Origin: Amyelois transitella
Lineage: Eukaryota; Arthropoda; Insecta; Lepidoptera; Pyralidae
Assembly: GCF_032362555.1 (NCBI RefSeq)
Contig: NC_083532.1
Coordinates: forward strand, 2,741,001 to 2,805,000
DNA length: 64,000 nt
Reading direction: 5' to 3'
Positions 12,148 to 24,700 of the stretch are shown piece after piece. The notes beneath the pieces were generated by a model. That model searched no databases, was not told the DNA's origin, and was given only the letters and a program-made list of their open reading frames with translations. Numbering within the stretch: position 1 is the first letter of the stretch; each line of letters opens with the position of its first letter. The position numbers and the translations under genes were made by a program.

Positions 12148-12468
12148 GTTATAGTATATAACTCTCGCTAAGTATTACGTTATAACACGCAATGTTACCG
12201 CGTTAAGTAATATTTACGAGTTACAAGAATCCTTCAATTTTACTGCACATTTTATTGTTTCGAAGAATTACGTTAAATTTCTTTAAAAGGAATAACATCA
12301 TAATTATATTTTAGACCTTATGTGTAATAATAATAAGATTCAATTTATGAATAAACCTAAAAGAATTTACAAAGGCAGTTTAAATTTTATGTTATTTTGT
12401 AAGAAATGATAAAAATTCTGTAGCTTTTATCTGTGTATTAATTTTTACGAAAACACAAATATAGTCTC

Positions 12469-12540
12469 GTTTATATCCCTTGCGAGGTGGACAGAGCCAA
12501 CAGTCGCAAAAAGGCCACGTTCAGATGTAAAGCTTAATGA
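12469..12540 (-). repeat. SINE-A fragment
   Basis: TTTATATCCCTTGCGAGGTGG to GGCCACGTTCAG with an internal deletion. Confidence 0.6.
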
Positions 12541-12634
12541 TTTATTTTCATTTTAACAATGTATTAACAAACATAATATGTAGCCCGGATTTTTAACCAG
12601 TAAACGAATGACCCAGTTTTGTATTTAAAAATAA

Positions 12635-12917
12635 TCTATACTAATATTATGAAGCTGAAGAGTTTCTTTGTTTGTTTGAACGCGCTAATCTCAGGAACTA
12701 CTTTACTTTACTACGGTTCGAATTGAAAAATTACTTTTATGTTGAATAGACCATTTATTAGGGAACGCTTGAGGCTATATAACATCACGCTGTAACTATT
12801 CGGCGCCAAGAAATAATGGAAAATGTGTAAAAAAACGGGGAAAATTATTCATCCTTGAGAGTTTCAATGATGCCCAAAATAACTATTTCATGCGGACGAA
12901 ATCGCGGACACAGCTAG
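12635..12917 (+). mobile_element. Lep1-type Helitron
   Basis: Starts TCTATACTAATATTATGAAGC and ends GCGGACGAAATCGCGGACACAGCTAG. Confidence 0.8.
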
Positions 12918-13279
12918 TCTAATTATAAAAAAAAGAAATAAATAATTGAACTAGGCCTAATTAGAAACTTGCATTGTAGGCTTCTCACTCGAGCGTACTA
13001 CGTTTTATAGCCCAATCTTTATAGCTCAGAAACAAAAGACATCAACGCGTCATAGTGAATTCTTATTTTTTTTATCCAGGATACTATAGAATAATCTTAG
13101 TTAAAAACCAAAATTAACCTGCCAAATGAATAAAAATGAGAATGGTGGATGTGATATTGAAATAAAAAGATGAAAAGTTTGCTTAAGTAAAACAGGTGCC
13201 CAGAATGTTAAACTTAATAAAATTTGTAATGGTTACACTACATTTTAAAATGTTACTGCTATGTGGTCTCCAGTACTTT
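12918..13279. other. No recognised feature
   Basis: AT-rich; no exon or repeat with another copy here. Confidence 0.4.
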
Positions 13280-13490
13280 AGAATAGAAACACTCCATCGT
13301 AAAACGACTAAGGGATAAACTTGAGATTCCTCTTATAGGCGATGGGCTAGAAACCTGTCACTATTTGAATGTCGATTTCATCATGAAGCCATACAGCTGA
13401 ACATGGCTTATCAAAATTTTTGAGACTTTTAGCTCTATCTATCTCGTAAGGGACACAGACGTGACTTATAAATATGTATGTTTGTTATTT
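13280..13490 (+). repeat. SINE-A copy, diverged
   Basis: CACTCCATCGTAAAACGAC to GACACAGACGTGAC with an ATGT tail. Confidence 0.65.
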
Positions 13491-14815
13491 TATATTTTAC
13501 GGTGGAAAGCCTATGATTAATTTACTTTTGTTATTTCTTATTTACTAACACAAAGTCACGCCATCTATAATTTTTGGTCAATTTATTTCGTATACTTTGT
13601 AAAAAATGCTCATTTTACTTTGTAATTCAGAGCGTTTGCGATAGATGGCGTTATCGTAAATAAACTTTATATTATTATGTATCAAAAACTCAGTATATTC
13701 CACTGAGATATAAATAATAATATCCAATGTACAAATTTTTTTGTTCTTCAGTTTTATTATGTGTTTTATATGTTTTACTTATTACACAATATCACGTCTT
13801 CATTCCTTACGGGGTAAACACTATTAATTAGTTTTAAAAAGACTTAAAAGCTACGTTCTGCTATAAGTCCCTTAAAAGTGAAGACACAAGCGGCAGGGGA
13901 AATAAAAATACAACATTTAAAAAAAAAATCAATTTATTTGACATAAAAAAACAAGATTTAATTTAAGAAAATAGATTAAAATAAATAATCCTAAATGCTA
14001 AAGTATCATAGAATAAAAACGGCCACATAGCCTGCGTGATCCTAATTTAGGATCGTGATTATTTCAATATATTTCGTTTAATTATACTACATACTTATCT
14101 ATAAAAAGTGACTAATATAATTACGTCCAATATGAATTATTTAACAGATTTCGATGAAATTTGGGTTACGGATAGAATAAATGTGGAATTTGAACACCTA
14201 GGTAACCAAACCTAAAATTGAGAAAATTCCCATGGTCAAGAAAATCTAGATTTATGATAAATAGTTTTAAAATTAGGATCTTTTTAAAATAACATTCACA
14301 TAGTTTTAAAGTATAAGAAAATTTTAAATAAATGCTTAGTTATCTTTACCTTAAGGTCTAAAGTCAAAAGTTTGAAAATCATTTATACCTATATAGAAGT
14401 TATATTTTTGTGTTCAGAAATACGAAATATCACACAACAGGGCTTCCTTAATATTTTAAATTGATGACCTAATTATTAAAAGAAATTAAAATTATTTGCA
14501 AATCTTTAAATTAAATATATCCTATAAAAATATTATTTACAACATCAAAAATTCGTTCATCTCTTACTCTGTATGCATTCAAAAGATTAGTCTATATTAT
14601 ATACTCCATGGACTAAGATATAAAAAAAATATAAAATTTGTAGATAAATTTAAAAAAAACTATAAACATACATTTTACGATTAATTTTAATTTTTTCTGT
14701 CGCATCACAATAATTGAAGTAATTCATCATTTATGTGTGGTATTTCATGTATAATTTTTTCACTATTTTATTAAATCTTAAAATTTTTGTATTTGAATTC
14801 GAAAGATGTTGATAC
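13491..14815. other. AT-rich stretch with SINE-A trace
   Basis: An antisense SINE-A trace at about 13795-13880 (TCCTTACGGGGTAAAC). Otherwise long A/T runs and no coding signal. Confidence 0.4.
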
Positions 14816-15009
14816 CTGTTCATTAACAGCGCCATCTAGTATCGTATTACCATACAAAATTTTTCTACCGCGTATAAATTTTAGTTTCAACAAGTTCTTA
14901 TATAGCTTTCAAGATATTCGGTAATATTGAGTATGCACTCAATATTACACTCACCTCCTAAATACGTGATAGGCATCAAAACTACACACTTTACTTTTCC
15001 GTGCAAAAG

Positions 15010-15125
15010 TTCCTTTCAAAAATCACGTACAGCGCCATCTATTGTTACTTACTGATCAGATTATCGAACCAGGGCGCAAACCCCTTTATGTTCGCGTAAA
15101 CTCCTAGTAAATGCTCTCGTTAGCT
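15010..15125 (-). pseudogene. Degenerate duplicate of protease terminal exon
   Basis: Plus-strand sequence around 15024-15115 aligns with the end of the protease terminal exon and its 3' flank (15549-15650): the shared CACGTACAGCGCCATCTAT, then a diverged copy. On the minus strand it reads EHLLGVYANIKGFAPWFDNLIS before a stop, against [22 protein letters not shown] in the real exon. The part carrying GDSGGP is not recognisable. It is a decayed relic of a tandem duplication, possibly of about 530 bases, because GCGCCATCTA(G/T) motifs recur near 14829, 15033, 15367 and 15561. Confidence 0.7.
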
Positions 15126-15429
15126 TATGTATTTAAGGCCCTATTGGTGTAAACAATAAATATCTTTTTGATACTATTTTGTTTGACTATTTTTACTGAA
15201 AATGGATTTCTTTTCCCTTACTGGGTCATCTAGTTATGGTATTCAGTGCTCAATTATCCTTCCGCCTACTAAATTGATAACATTAAAAAATGTATAACAG
15301 TATAGTATATTGTTTAATACCTATTTTAACTGAAACACTTAAAAGTCTGATTCATTTTCATTTACAACGCCATCTAGTTTCGAGCATCAGTACTTAATTT
15401 TCCTAACTTAATACATAACAACAAAGTAT

Positions 15430-15435
15430 TTTATT
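15430..15435 (-). promoter_or_regulatory. Candidate polyadenylation signal of protease gene
   Basis: AATAAA on the minus strand, about 140 bases after the TGA. Other AATAAA-like hexamers exist in this AT-rich tract, so the actual signal is uncertain. Confidence 0.35.
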
Positions 15436-15573
15436 ACAGTCATCAAGTTCAAATCAATATTATAAACTGTACAAATTTTAATGCAGCAATAAAAAATATT
15501 TCTATTTCTTTCTATAGCATTTGTCTCTTCAACAAAATTGAGTCCCAAAAATCACGTACAGCGCCATCTATCG

Positions 15574-15753
15574 TCACGGGCTGATCAGCTTATCGATCCA
15601 GGGCACGAACTTCTGTATGTTCGTGTAGACCCCGGGGAGATGCTCCCGCCCGCAGCCGATGCCCCACGAGACCAGCCCGATGAGCGTGGAGCGACCTTCC
15701 AGCTTCATGGTGAGGGGGCCTCCGGAGTCACCTTGGCAGGAGTCACGGCCGCC
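15574..15753 (-). CDS. Protease coding exon 8 (catalytic Ser, stop)
   Basis: 59 codons plus TGA. It starts [14 protein letters not shown] with the specificity Asp and nucleophile Ser, and ends [15 protein letters not shown] copy starts about 35 bases upstream of the acceptor. A degraded copy of this exon lies roughly 500 bases downstream. Confidence 0.95.
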   Translation of the reverse strand, partial: GGRDSCQGDSGGPLTMKLEGRSTLIGLVSWGIGCGREHLPGVYTNIQKFVPWIDKLISP

Positions 15754-18700
15754 CTGTGGTTAAACATTTTGAGAAAGTTAATAAATAGCCGTGTGGTTCC
15801 CAGTAACAATAGAAAAAGAATAGGACCACTCTATCTCTCTGCCATGGATGTCGTAAAAGGTGTCTAAGGGAAGAAGCTTATACTCAAGTTGATAAGCTTT
15901 TGCCTTAGTCACCTTTTCTTCTTTAAAACGATGGGCTAGCAACCTGCAACAATTTGAATCTGTATACATACATAAAATCACGCCTCTTTCCCGGAGGGGT
16001 AGGCAGAGACTACCTCTTTCCACTTACCACGATCTCTGCATATTTCCTTCGCTTCATCCACATTCATAACTCTCTTCATACAAGCTCGGCGGTTTCGGGT
16101 ACTTTTGACCTGACCCTTTACCAGGACGTCCTTAATTTGATCAAGATACGTTCGTCTAGGTCTTCCCACTCCGATCTTTTCCGAATCTCAAGTCTAATTC
16201 AATATTCATTCTCACTAATTAAGTCAAACAGCTGAACGTGATCAGTCATTTCCAAACTGTTGGCTCTGTCTACCCCGCACGGTATATAGACGTACCTCTT
16301 TATAGCCAGCGCAGAGGAACACATCGTGTATGGTCTCCCGCCTGCCCGCCGCTCGGAACCAGCGCTGACATCGTTCGTTGGGGATCACTTCTACGTCCAC
16401 CTCCTGAAATGTTAAAGGAATTGACGAAACTCTCTTTTTTTTATATTTAAGTTTAGTATAAATCAATACACACATAAATAAATAATAGGGGTAATATAAT
16501 ATTTATTTTTTTTAAATACTAAGGCAGAGATTTGTAGTATAACATATTATTTTATATATACTACATACATACATAAAATCACGCCTATTTCCCGGAGGAG
16601 TAGGCAGAGACTACATCTATCCACTTGCCACGATCTCTGCACACTTCCTTCGCTTCATCCACATTCATAACTCTCTTCATGCAAGCTCGGCGGTTTCGGG
16701 TACTTTTGACCGGACCCTTCGCCAGGACGTCCTTAATTTTATCAAGATACGTTCTAGGCCTTCCCACCACTTTCATCAATCCTACTAATATTATAAATGC
16801 GAAAGTTTGTGAGTATGTCAGGATTTCAGTATGGATGTTTGTTACTCTATAACGCAAAAACTACTGAATCGATTACGATGAAATTTGTTATGCAGATAGC
16901 TGAAGACCCAGAATAACATATAGGCCACTTTTTATCCCGGAGTTCCCGCGAGATTGATAGGGTTTCCACGCGGACGAAGTCGCGGGCGGCCTCTAGTAAT
17001 ATATATATATTTTTTAAATACTAAGGCAAAGATTTGCAGAATAACAAATAATTTTATATATACTACATACATACATAAAATCATACCTTTTTCCCGGAGG
17101 GGTAGGCAGAGACTACAATCTTTCCACTTGCCACGATCTCTGCACACTTCCTTCGCTTCATCCACATTCATAACTCTCTTCATGCAAGCTCGGCGGTTTC
17201 GGGTACTCTTGACCTGACCTTTTACCGGGACGTCCTTAATTTGATCAAGATACGTTCTAGGCCTTCCCACCACTTTCATCAATCGTACTAATATTATAAA
17301 TGCGAAAGTTATTGAGTATGTCAGGATGTCAGTATGGATGTTTGTTACTCTTTCACACAAAAACTACTGAACCGATTACAATGAAATTTGTTATGCAGGT
17401 AGCTGAAGACCCAGAATAACATATAGGCCACTTTTTATCCCGGAGTTCCCGCGGGATTGATAGGGTTTCCACGCGGACGAAGTCGCGGGCGACCTCTAGT
17501 TAATAATAACAGTGTTTGCTTTCGTCTATCTTTCTTTCCTAAGTTTGGATTATTGTACTCCTCCGAAACGGCTTGACCGATTCTAATGAAATTTTGTGAG
17601 CATATTGATTAGGTTTGAGGATCGGCCAACATCTATTTTTCATACCCCTTAGTGATAAGGGTTGTCCACCCTTAACATTTTTTTTTACATACATACATAC
17701 ATATGATCACGTCTTTATCCCTTACGGGCTAGACAGAGCCAACAGTCTTGAAAAGACTGATAGGCCACGTTCAGCTGTTTGGCTTAATGATAGAATTGAG
17801 ATTCAAATAGTGACGGGTTGCTAGCCCGTCGCCTAAAAGAAGAATCCCAAGTTTATAAGTCTATCCCTTAGTCGCCTTTTACGACATCCATGGGAACGAG
17901 ACGGAGTGGTCCTATTCTTTTTTGTATTGATGCCGGGAACCACACGGCATTTTTTTTTAAACTAGAAATTACTTTAAACATATTTATACGGCAAAACAAC
18001 GTTTGCCGGGACATCTAGTAAATAAATGATAATGGCTCCAGTCACAAATACACCGACCTGAAGCACTGAAGGCACGGTGCTTTGGCCGTGCCTCGTCCGG
18101 CCCCAGCCCGCCACGGTCGCCATTTTGCCGGCTAGTTTCATCTGCTTCTGCGGCAGGCACACCTGGACAAAAACAAAAAACAATTTCCCTGATGCTTAAA
18201 ATGTGCCGTGTGGTTCCCCGGCACCGATACAAAAAAAGAATAGGACCACTCCATTTCTTTCCCATGGATGTCGTAAAAGGCGACTAAGGGATAGGCTTAC
18301 ATACTTGTGATTCTTTTTTACGGCGATGTGCTAGCAACCTGTCACTAAGTGGATCTTAATTCCATCATTAAGCCGAGCAGCTGAATGTGGCCATTCAGTC
18401 TTTTCGGGACTATTGGCTCTGTCCACCCCGTAAGGGATATAGACGTGACTATATGTATGTATGTCATGCTTAAAATCTTCGACCATGTAAGTTTAATGTT
18501 TCGCCATTCGATAACACCAAGACTGAGACATACATATTATGTATGTAAATAAATCTACAGGGTGACATTTAAAACAACTGCATCCTTTTAAACATAGACT
18601 ATACCCATGCTTTTGAGCCGTTTGAGCCTATTTTTATTTAAATTTAACGTCATCATTTTCATTTTCGCTTTATTAAAGACCAATACTACAAAAATATATT

Positions 18701-21700
18701 AAAACTTAACATGTAAATAAAGGTCTGAAAAATAATTTATTTGTCTAGTATCAAGATCAAGTAAAGTACAGAGTTGTCGAGATCGCTCAGCTGAATGAAT
18801 TGTGTCGTTGACCTCTAAATCTTACACGTCGCTTTTCCGCCGGCCGGGTTGTTATGACGTATTTAGGATCGTGGATTTTGATACTTTTATTTTTTTCGTA
18901 CTTTCTGAAATATGAATCGATAATTTTCTTTTAACGTTTTTAAATATTCTTTAGATGAGTACACTTAACAGTTAAATTTATGCAGTTGAATTAAAAGTCA
19001 CCCTGTATACTAATATTATAAAGCAGAAGAGTTTGTTTGTTTGAACGCGCTTATCTCAGGAACTACTGGTTCGAATTGAAAAAATCTTTTTGTGTTGAAT
19101 AGACCATTTATCGAGGAAGGCTTTAGGCTATATAACATCACGCTTCAACTATTAGGAGCGAAGAAATAATGGAAAATGTGAAAAAAAAACGGGGAAAATT
19201 ATTCACCCTAGAGGGCTACAATGATGCCCACAGCTAGTTACTCGTAGTATATATCTGTCTGTCTCACTATCAGTATGTGTGTGTATCAGAAACTCACAGG
19301 CAATATGTGCTGCTTGAAGACCACCCCCCGGTCCAGCTGCACCAGCGCCACGTCGTTCCTGAAGTCGGCCGGCTCGTACTGCGGGTGCACCTCCTTCCGC
19401 TGCACGGCGAACTCCTCGTGGGAGTACCGCTCGCCGGCGTCGCGGACGTCCCACTCGCCGAGGCGCACGCGCAGCTGGGAGTTTGGCGTGCTGATGAAAA
19501 ACAATGATACTGGATAGTAATTTCAAGTTGATTTATAATTGATATGGTAAATGAATAAATATATATACATACGGAACAATTTAAACAGATTGAGTTGGCC
19601 TCGAAGTAAGATCGAGACTTGTGTCACGAGATACTAACTCAACGATACTATGCGTTTTATAATAAATATTTATACATACGTATAATCACGTCTTTATCCC
19701 TTGCGTGGTCAATTAGTAAAATTGGCAAGTGCCAACAGTCTTGAAAATACTGAGACCACATTCAGCTATTTGAATCTCAATCAAAGAATAGGACCACTCC
19801 ATCTCTTTCCCATGGGTGTCGTAAAAGGTGACTAAGGGATAGGCTTACAAAATCCTTCTTTAGGCGATTGGCTAGCAACCTGACACTATTTGAATCTAAA
19901 TTCTATCATTAAGCCAAATAGCTGAACGTGTCTTCAAGACTGTTGGCTCTGTCTACCCCGCAAGGGATATAGACGTGACCATATATATGTAAGTATGTAT
20001 ATATACTTACGTAGCAACACAATGGGCGGCTGTAATGACCCATCGGTCTGAAATGAGGGCGCCGCCGCACGCCAGCTTCTTGCTCAAAAAGCCGGACTTG
20101 ATGAGGGCGGCCTGCCACGGGTGCGAGCCGAACCCAGTGGAGTGGCCCCCCACTATCCTGTTAGACCTGGTGAAGTGTTCGCCGCAACCTGGAATTATTA
20201 AAAAAAATATATATCTATATATTTTAGAACTATTCGTTGATTTTTATAATTTTGTGTCGACAAAAATGTTAGGCAGGTGTGTATATGTATTTTTTCACTA
20301 AATCAACAAAAATATGTAGATAAACTATTCATATAAATGTAAATAGTTATAAGTATATAAATTAGTAAATAGTTAATAGTTATAGTATCATAAGAGATCC
20401 CTTCATGGGGTAAGTCCGCCATTGCAAGTGATTTATTTATTTTATAACTATGTACTATTTCTTGTAACTGAGTTAATTATTGTACAATAAAGATATTACA
20501 AGTCATTATTTTCTTACATACATACACGTCTATATCCCTTGCAGGGTAGACAGAGCCAACAGTCTTGAAAAGACTGAAAGGCCACGTACTGTATTATTTT
20601 CATATATTATATGTCGACGAGTCGATGAATGAATTGTTATTAAGTTTTCAGTTCTGACTACTTATTTGTGATGTTGACTGTATCTTTGAAACAATAATAT
20701 TTCATTTTATAGTGAAACAGAAAATACGCTGATCAGAGAGTGTGATGCCAAAAATGTCAATAGGCATTTTAATATAACTCCCCGTGTCTATTGCTTTCAT
20801 TATTTTTAACTACTATTAACTATATCGTTTTTTACTACTAGGTATATATCTTTTCTCCTGTATAATTTTATACTAAACTAAACACTAAACATACTTACAA
20901 CAATTACGACAACACAAAAATACATAGTTCACAAGCTCAAAATATGCTGACCAAAATAAGCTGTGCTCAGAAAAGCAAATCTAAAATTACTTTTGCTTAA
21001 AACAAATTTTTTTTAATGTTTTCACTTTAATCAAAAATTAAAAATAAATAACATCTGACATATTTTACTAATGTTTGCGTTTATTTATTATGGATATTTT
21101 TCCTAAACCACACTTCGTCATATTTTTGGAACCTAATGTCATAACTCAGGCAAGAGTGAACATGTTTAGAAAACCTCGCTCTACAAAATTAATTTATTTT
21201 TATGTAATCAAGGGAAGTCTTCAAGTTATATAGTCAGAATACAGATTTAATTCAAATTCAAATTCAAAAATATTTATTGTGGTACCTACACAGGTTTAAA
21301 AACCAGTAAGTCAAAATGGCTGCTTTTAAGAAGGTTCAGTTATCTTTTAAAGCACTTATTTATTGACGAAGTGTATTTAAATCATAATATTTTTTTTTAA
21401 TAAGGTTTGACGAAGCATAGCTAATAATTTATTGTGAACATTTAAGGATTTATTATACTCGTAAGGTGCCATGTATCCAACACCTGTGCATTAAAATAAG
21501 CGATGGTGCGTGATGATTACGAGAACGCAGTGCGGTCAAGCAGATATATATATATGTATATAAACAAATAGAAATCTACGCCATTTCGAACTCAAGTGTT
21601 TTTCCTTATGTATCTTATTTATAACATTATCTATCACTACGCGAAAAATCCCGTTAAAATTTGGAATAAAACTAAATTTCTCACCGACAGTCCCAAATCA

Positions 21701-24700
21701 ACCTAAATTTAATTTTGAAATGTACCTATTAAACGGGGGTATTTTTTTTTTAAATACTAGGGCAAGGATTTGTAGTATAACATATTATTTTATATGTACT
21801 AAATACATACATAAAATCACGCCTTTTTCCCTGAGGGGTAGGCAGAGACTACATCTTTCCACTTGCCACGATCTCTGCATACTTCCTTCGCTTCAACCAC
21901 ATTCATAACCCTCTCATCCCCCTCATGCAAGCCTCATGCAAGGACGTCATATAGTCGGACAGGATATAAACTAATGCTTCTTAAACTTAATAGGATAGTA
22001 AATTAAATTTATGTAGTATGCAAACGCCTACAGATAAGCTAAAATGAATACAACAAAAAAAGTGCTAAACGTGCGTAAGCGCACATACATATGTATCTTT
22101 TAAAATTATACATCTACAAACCTCAAAAGTAATTTATTTCAAACGTTTACCAACATTAAAAAAAACAACACTCGAGTTCAAAACACAAAAGTGAAAATAG
22201 GCAAAAGTGCGTCCCCAAAAAAAAAAAAAAATAGATCACCAAAATTTCTCACCAGGGTAAGGCCTCGGCTTGTGACCGTTAGTTACAACTGGCACATAAT
22301 CATCATCACCGTTATTTCCAACCGGATACTTATCCGTGTAGAACACGTCCGGTTTTTTACTAGTGTTCTCGTGGTAAGACGGTTTCACGTGAAAATAGTG
22401 ATTCTGGTATTCCCAATCCGGTTTATTTTGGCTCGTGTCCGGTTTTGGCCGGTTTTGCTCGGTGTAAATTATGACCGGGTCGTCGTAATTGTTCGTGTTT
22501 TGATCGAAGTTTTCGTGTGGGAATGAGCCGATGAGTTCTATAAGGTCACCTGTGTGGAATGGTTATGTTATTGTATGGTATATTTTGTAATATAGGTGTG
22601 AATGTGGATTGTTGGACTCTGCGGCGCGGTGGTAAAGTTTTCTTGGTCAAAGTTCTAGGTTCGTGTGATTTCCGGCATTTTAGTATAGAACCACTACATA
22701 ACTTTCCAATGGATGTCGTGAAAGGCGACTAAGGGATAGGTTCTATCTATAAAAAGATGTAAAAAGCATAATATATAAACTATAAACTAGGGATTCCTCT
22801 TGTACCACTACCAACCTGTCACTATTTGAATCTCAATTCCATTATAAAGTCATACGGCCAAATATGGTAATTTCAGTCTTTTCAAGACTGTTGGCTCTGG
22901 CTTACCCGACGGGGATGTGGACGTGACTATTATGAAAATGACTATTTTCCTGATTGGCGTAGGTGTAGGGTGTTGGGTCGTGACTACCATGCTTTGAATC
23001 AGGTCTAAGTTTCGAGTGCCGGTTAGGTCCATAACGAAAACGCTTTATAGTAAGTAAGTAATAAAAAAAAATTACCTAAATAAATGTAAATTTTATATCA
23101 CAGAATCATCTTCAGATAACAATTTCAAATCAATTATTACGTTTATAACATACTACCTAAATGTATGCGTAAAAATGCAGTTATGTAAATTCACACTTTT
23201 TTTTACAAAGAGTAATGTAATAGCTATATATGTAAGCAAATACGGATGTTAATATTACATCCGGAAATGCAATAAAAATTGCAAATGGTTCCGGATAAGG
23301 TTATATAAAAGAATCGATGTAATTATGTTACGATTATCAATGTAAGTGTACTACTTAGATCGATAAAAAGTAAATATACATCAAAGTGTATACATCAATG
23401 TAAGTGGTGCCGTGTGGTTCCCGGCATCAGTAAAAAAAGGGCCATTCTATCTCGTTCCGATGGATGTCTTAAAAGGCTTATAAACTTGAGATTCTTCTTT
23501 TAGGTGACGGGCTAGCAATCTGTCACTATTAGAATCTCAATTCTATCATTAAGCCAAACAGCTGAACGTGGCTTTTCAGTCTTTCAAGACTGCTGTCTCT
23601 GTCTACCCCGCAAGGGATATAGACGTGACTATATGTATGTTTGAGTAGCCTTTGCCAAGGGTTAGCTCGCTCAAGTGAAAGTTAATTCTCCTGTCTGTTT
23701 GTTTGTTACACAATCACGACATTAAGTATTATTGTTGCTTGCAGGAAATCCTGGTTTAGTGTGTATGTGTGATATATGAGATGTTATATTGTACATATAA
23801 TGAAACATCGTTAAAATATAGTCAATGACTAGCTGTGCCCGCGACTTCGTCCGCGTGGAATAGTTATTTTGGGCATCATTGAAGCCCTCAAGGATGAATA
23901 ATTTCCCCCGTTTTTTTTTCACATTTCCCATTATTTCTTCGCTCCTTATAGTTGCAGCGTGATGTTATATAGCCTAAAGCCTTCCTCGATAAATGTCTAT
24001 TCAACGCAAAAAGATTTTTTCAATTCGAACTAGAAGTTCCTGAGATTAGCGCGTTCAAACAAACAAACAAACTCTTCAGCTTTATAATATTAGCATAGAT
24101 GATAAGAATGACAGTGTATATCTAAATAACATAACTAAATATGATCATGTCTCCTTCCGGGAGGGGCAGACAGTAACTAAAGCGTTCCACTAGCCACGAT
24201 CCCAATACTTTGCTCGCTTTATTCACATTCCGTCATTTTTTTATACACGTTCGTCGTTTTAAGGTATTCTTCACCTGATCTCTCATCCGTGCCGTGTGGT
24301 TCCCGGCACCAATAAAAAAAAAAGAATAGGACCACTTTTTGTCTTTCCCATGGATGTCGTAAAAGGCAATAAAGAGATAGGCTTATATACTTGGAATTCC
24401 TCTTTCAGGCGATGGGCTAGCAACCCGTCACTATTTGAATCTCAATTCTATCATCAAGCCAAAAAGCTGAACGTGGCCTATCAGTCTTTTGAAGACTTTT
24501 TCTCTGTCTACCCCGCAAGGGATATAGACGTGGCTATATGTTACGTATGTATGTTCTCTCATCAGAATGTCCCGATTTTGACTTTCTTATAGAATGCGAG
24601 TAATTTGTTAGTCGTCTATTACATAACACATAAACACAGTGAGATAAATTGACCTAAAATTAGATTACTTTCTATACGTGCGATTGTATTTACGGTCCAC

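Noticed and set aside
19203..19526. Overlapping frames on both strands opposite protease exon 5
   Set aside because: The GC-rich exon leaves other frames open. Only the frame with GEWDV and RNDVALV has splice sites and family similarity.
22191..22526. 111-aa plus-strand frame
   Set aside because: It is the antisense shadow of protease exon 3; the minus-strand frame has matching phases with exons 2 and 4.
24296..24592. 98-aa plus-strand frame
   Set aside because: It lies within a full-length SINE-A; the same words occur in every copy, most with stops.
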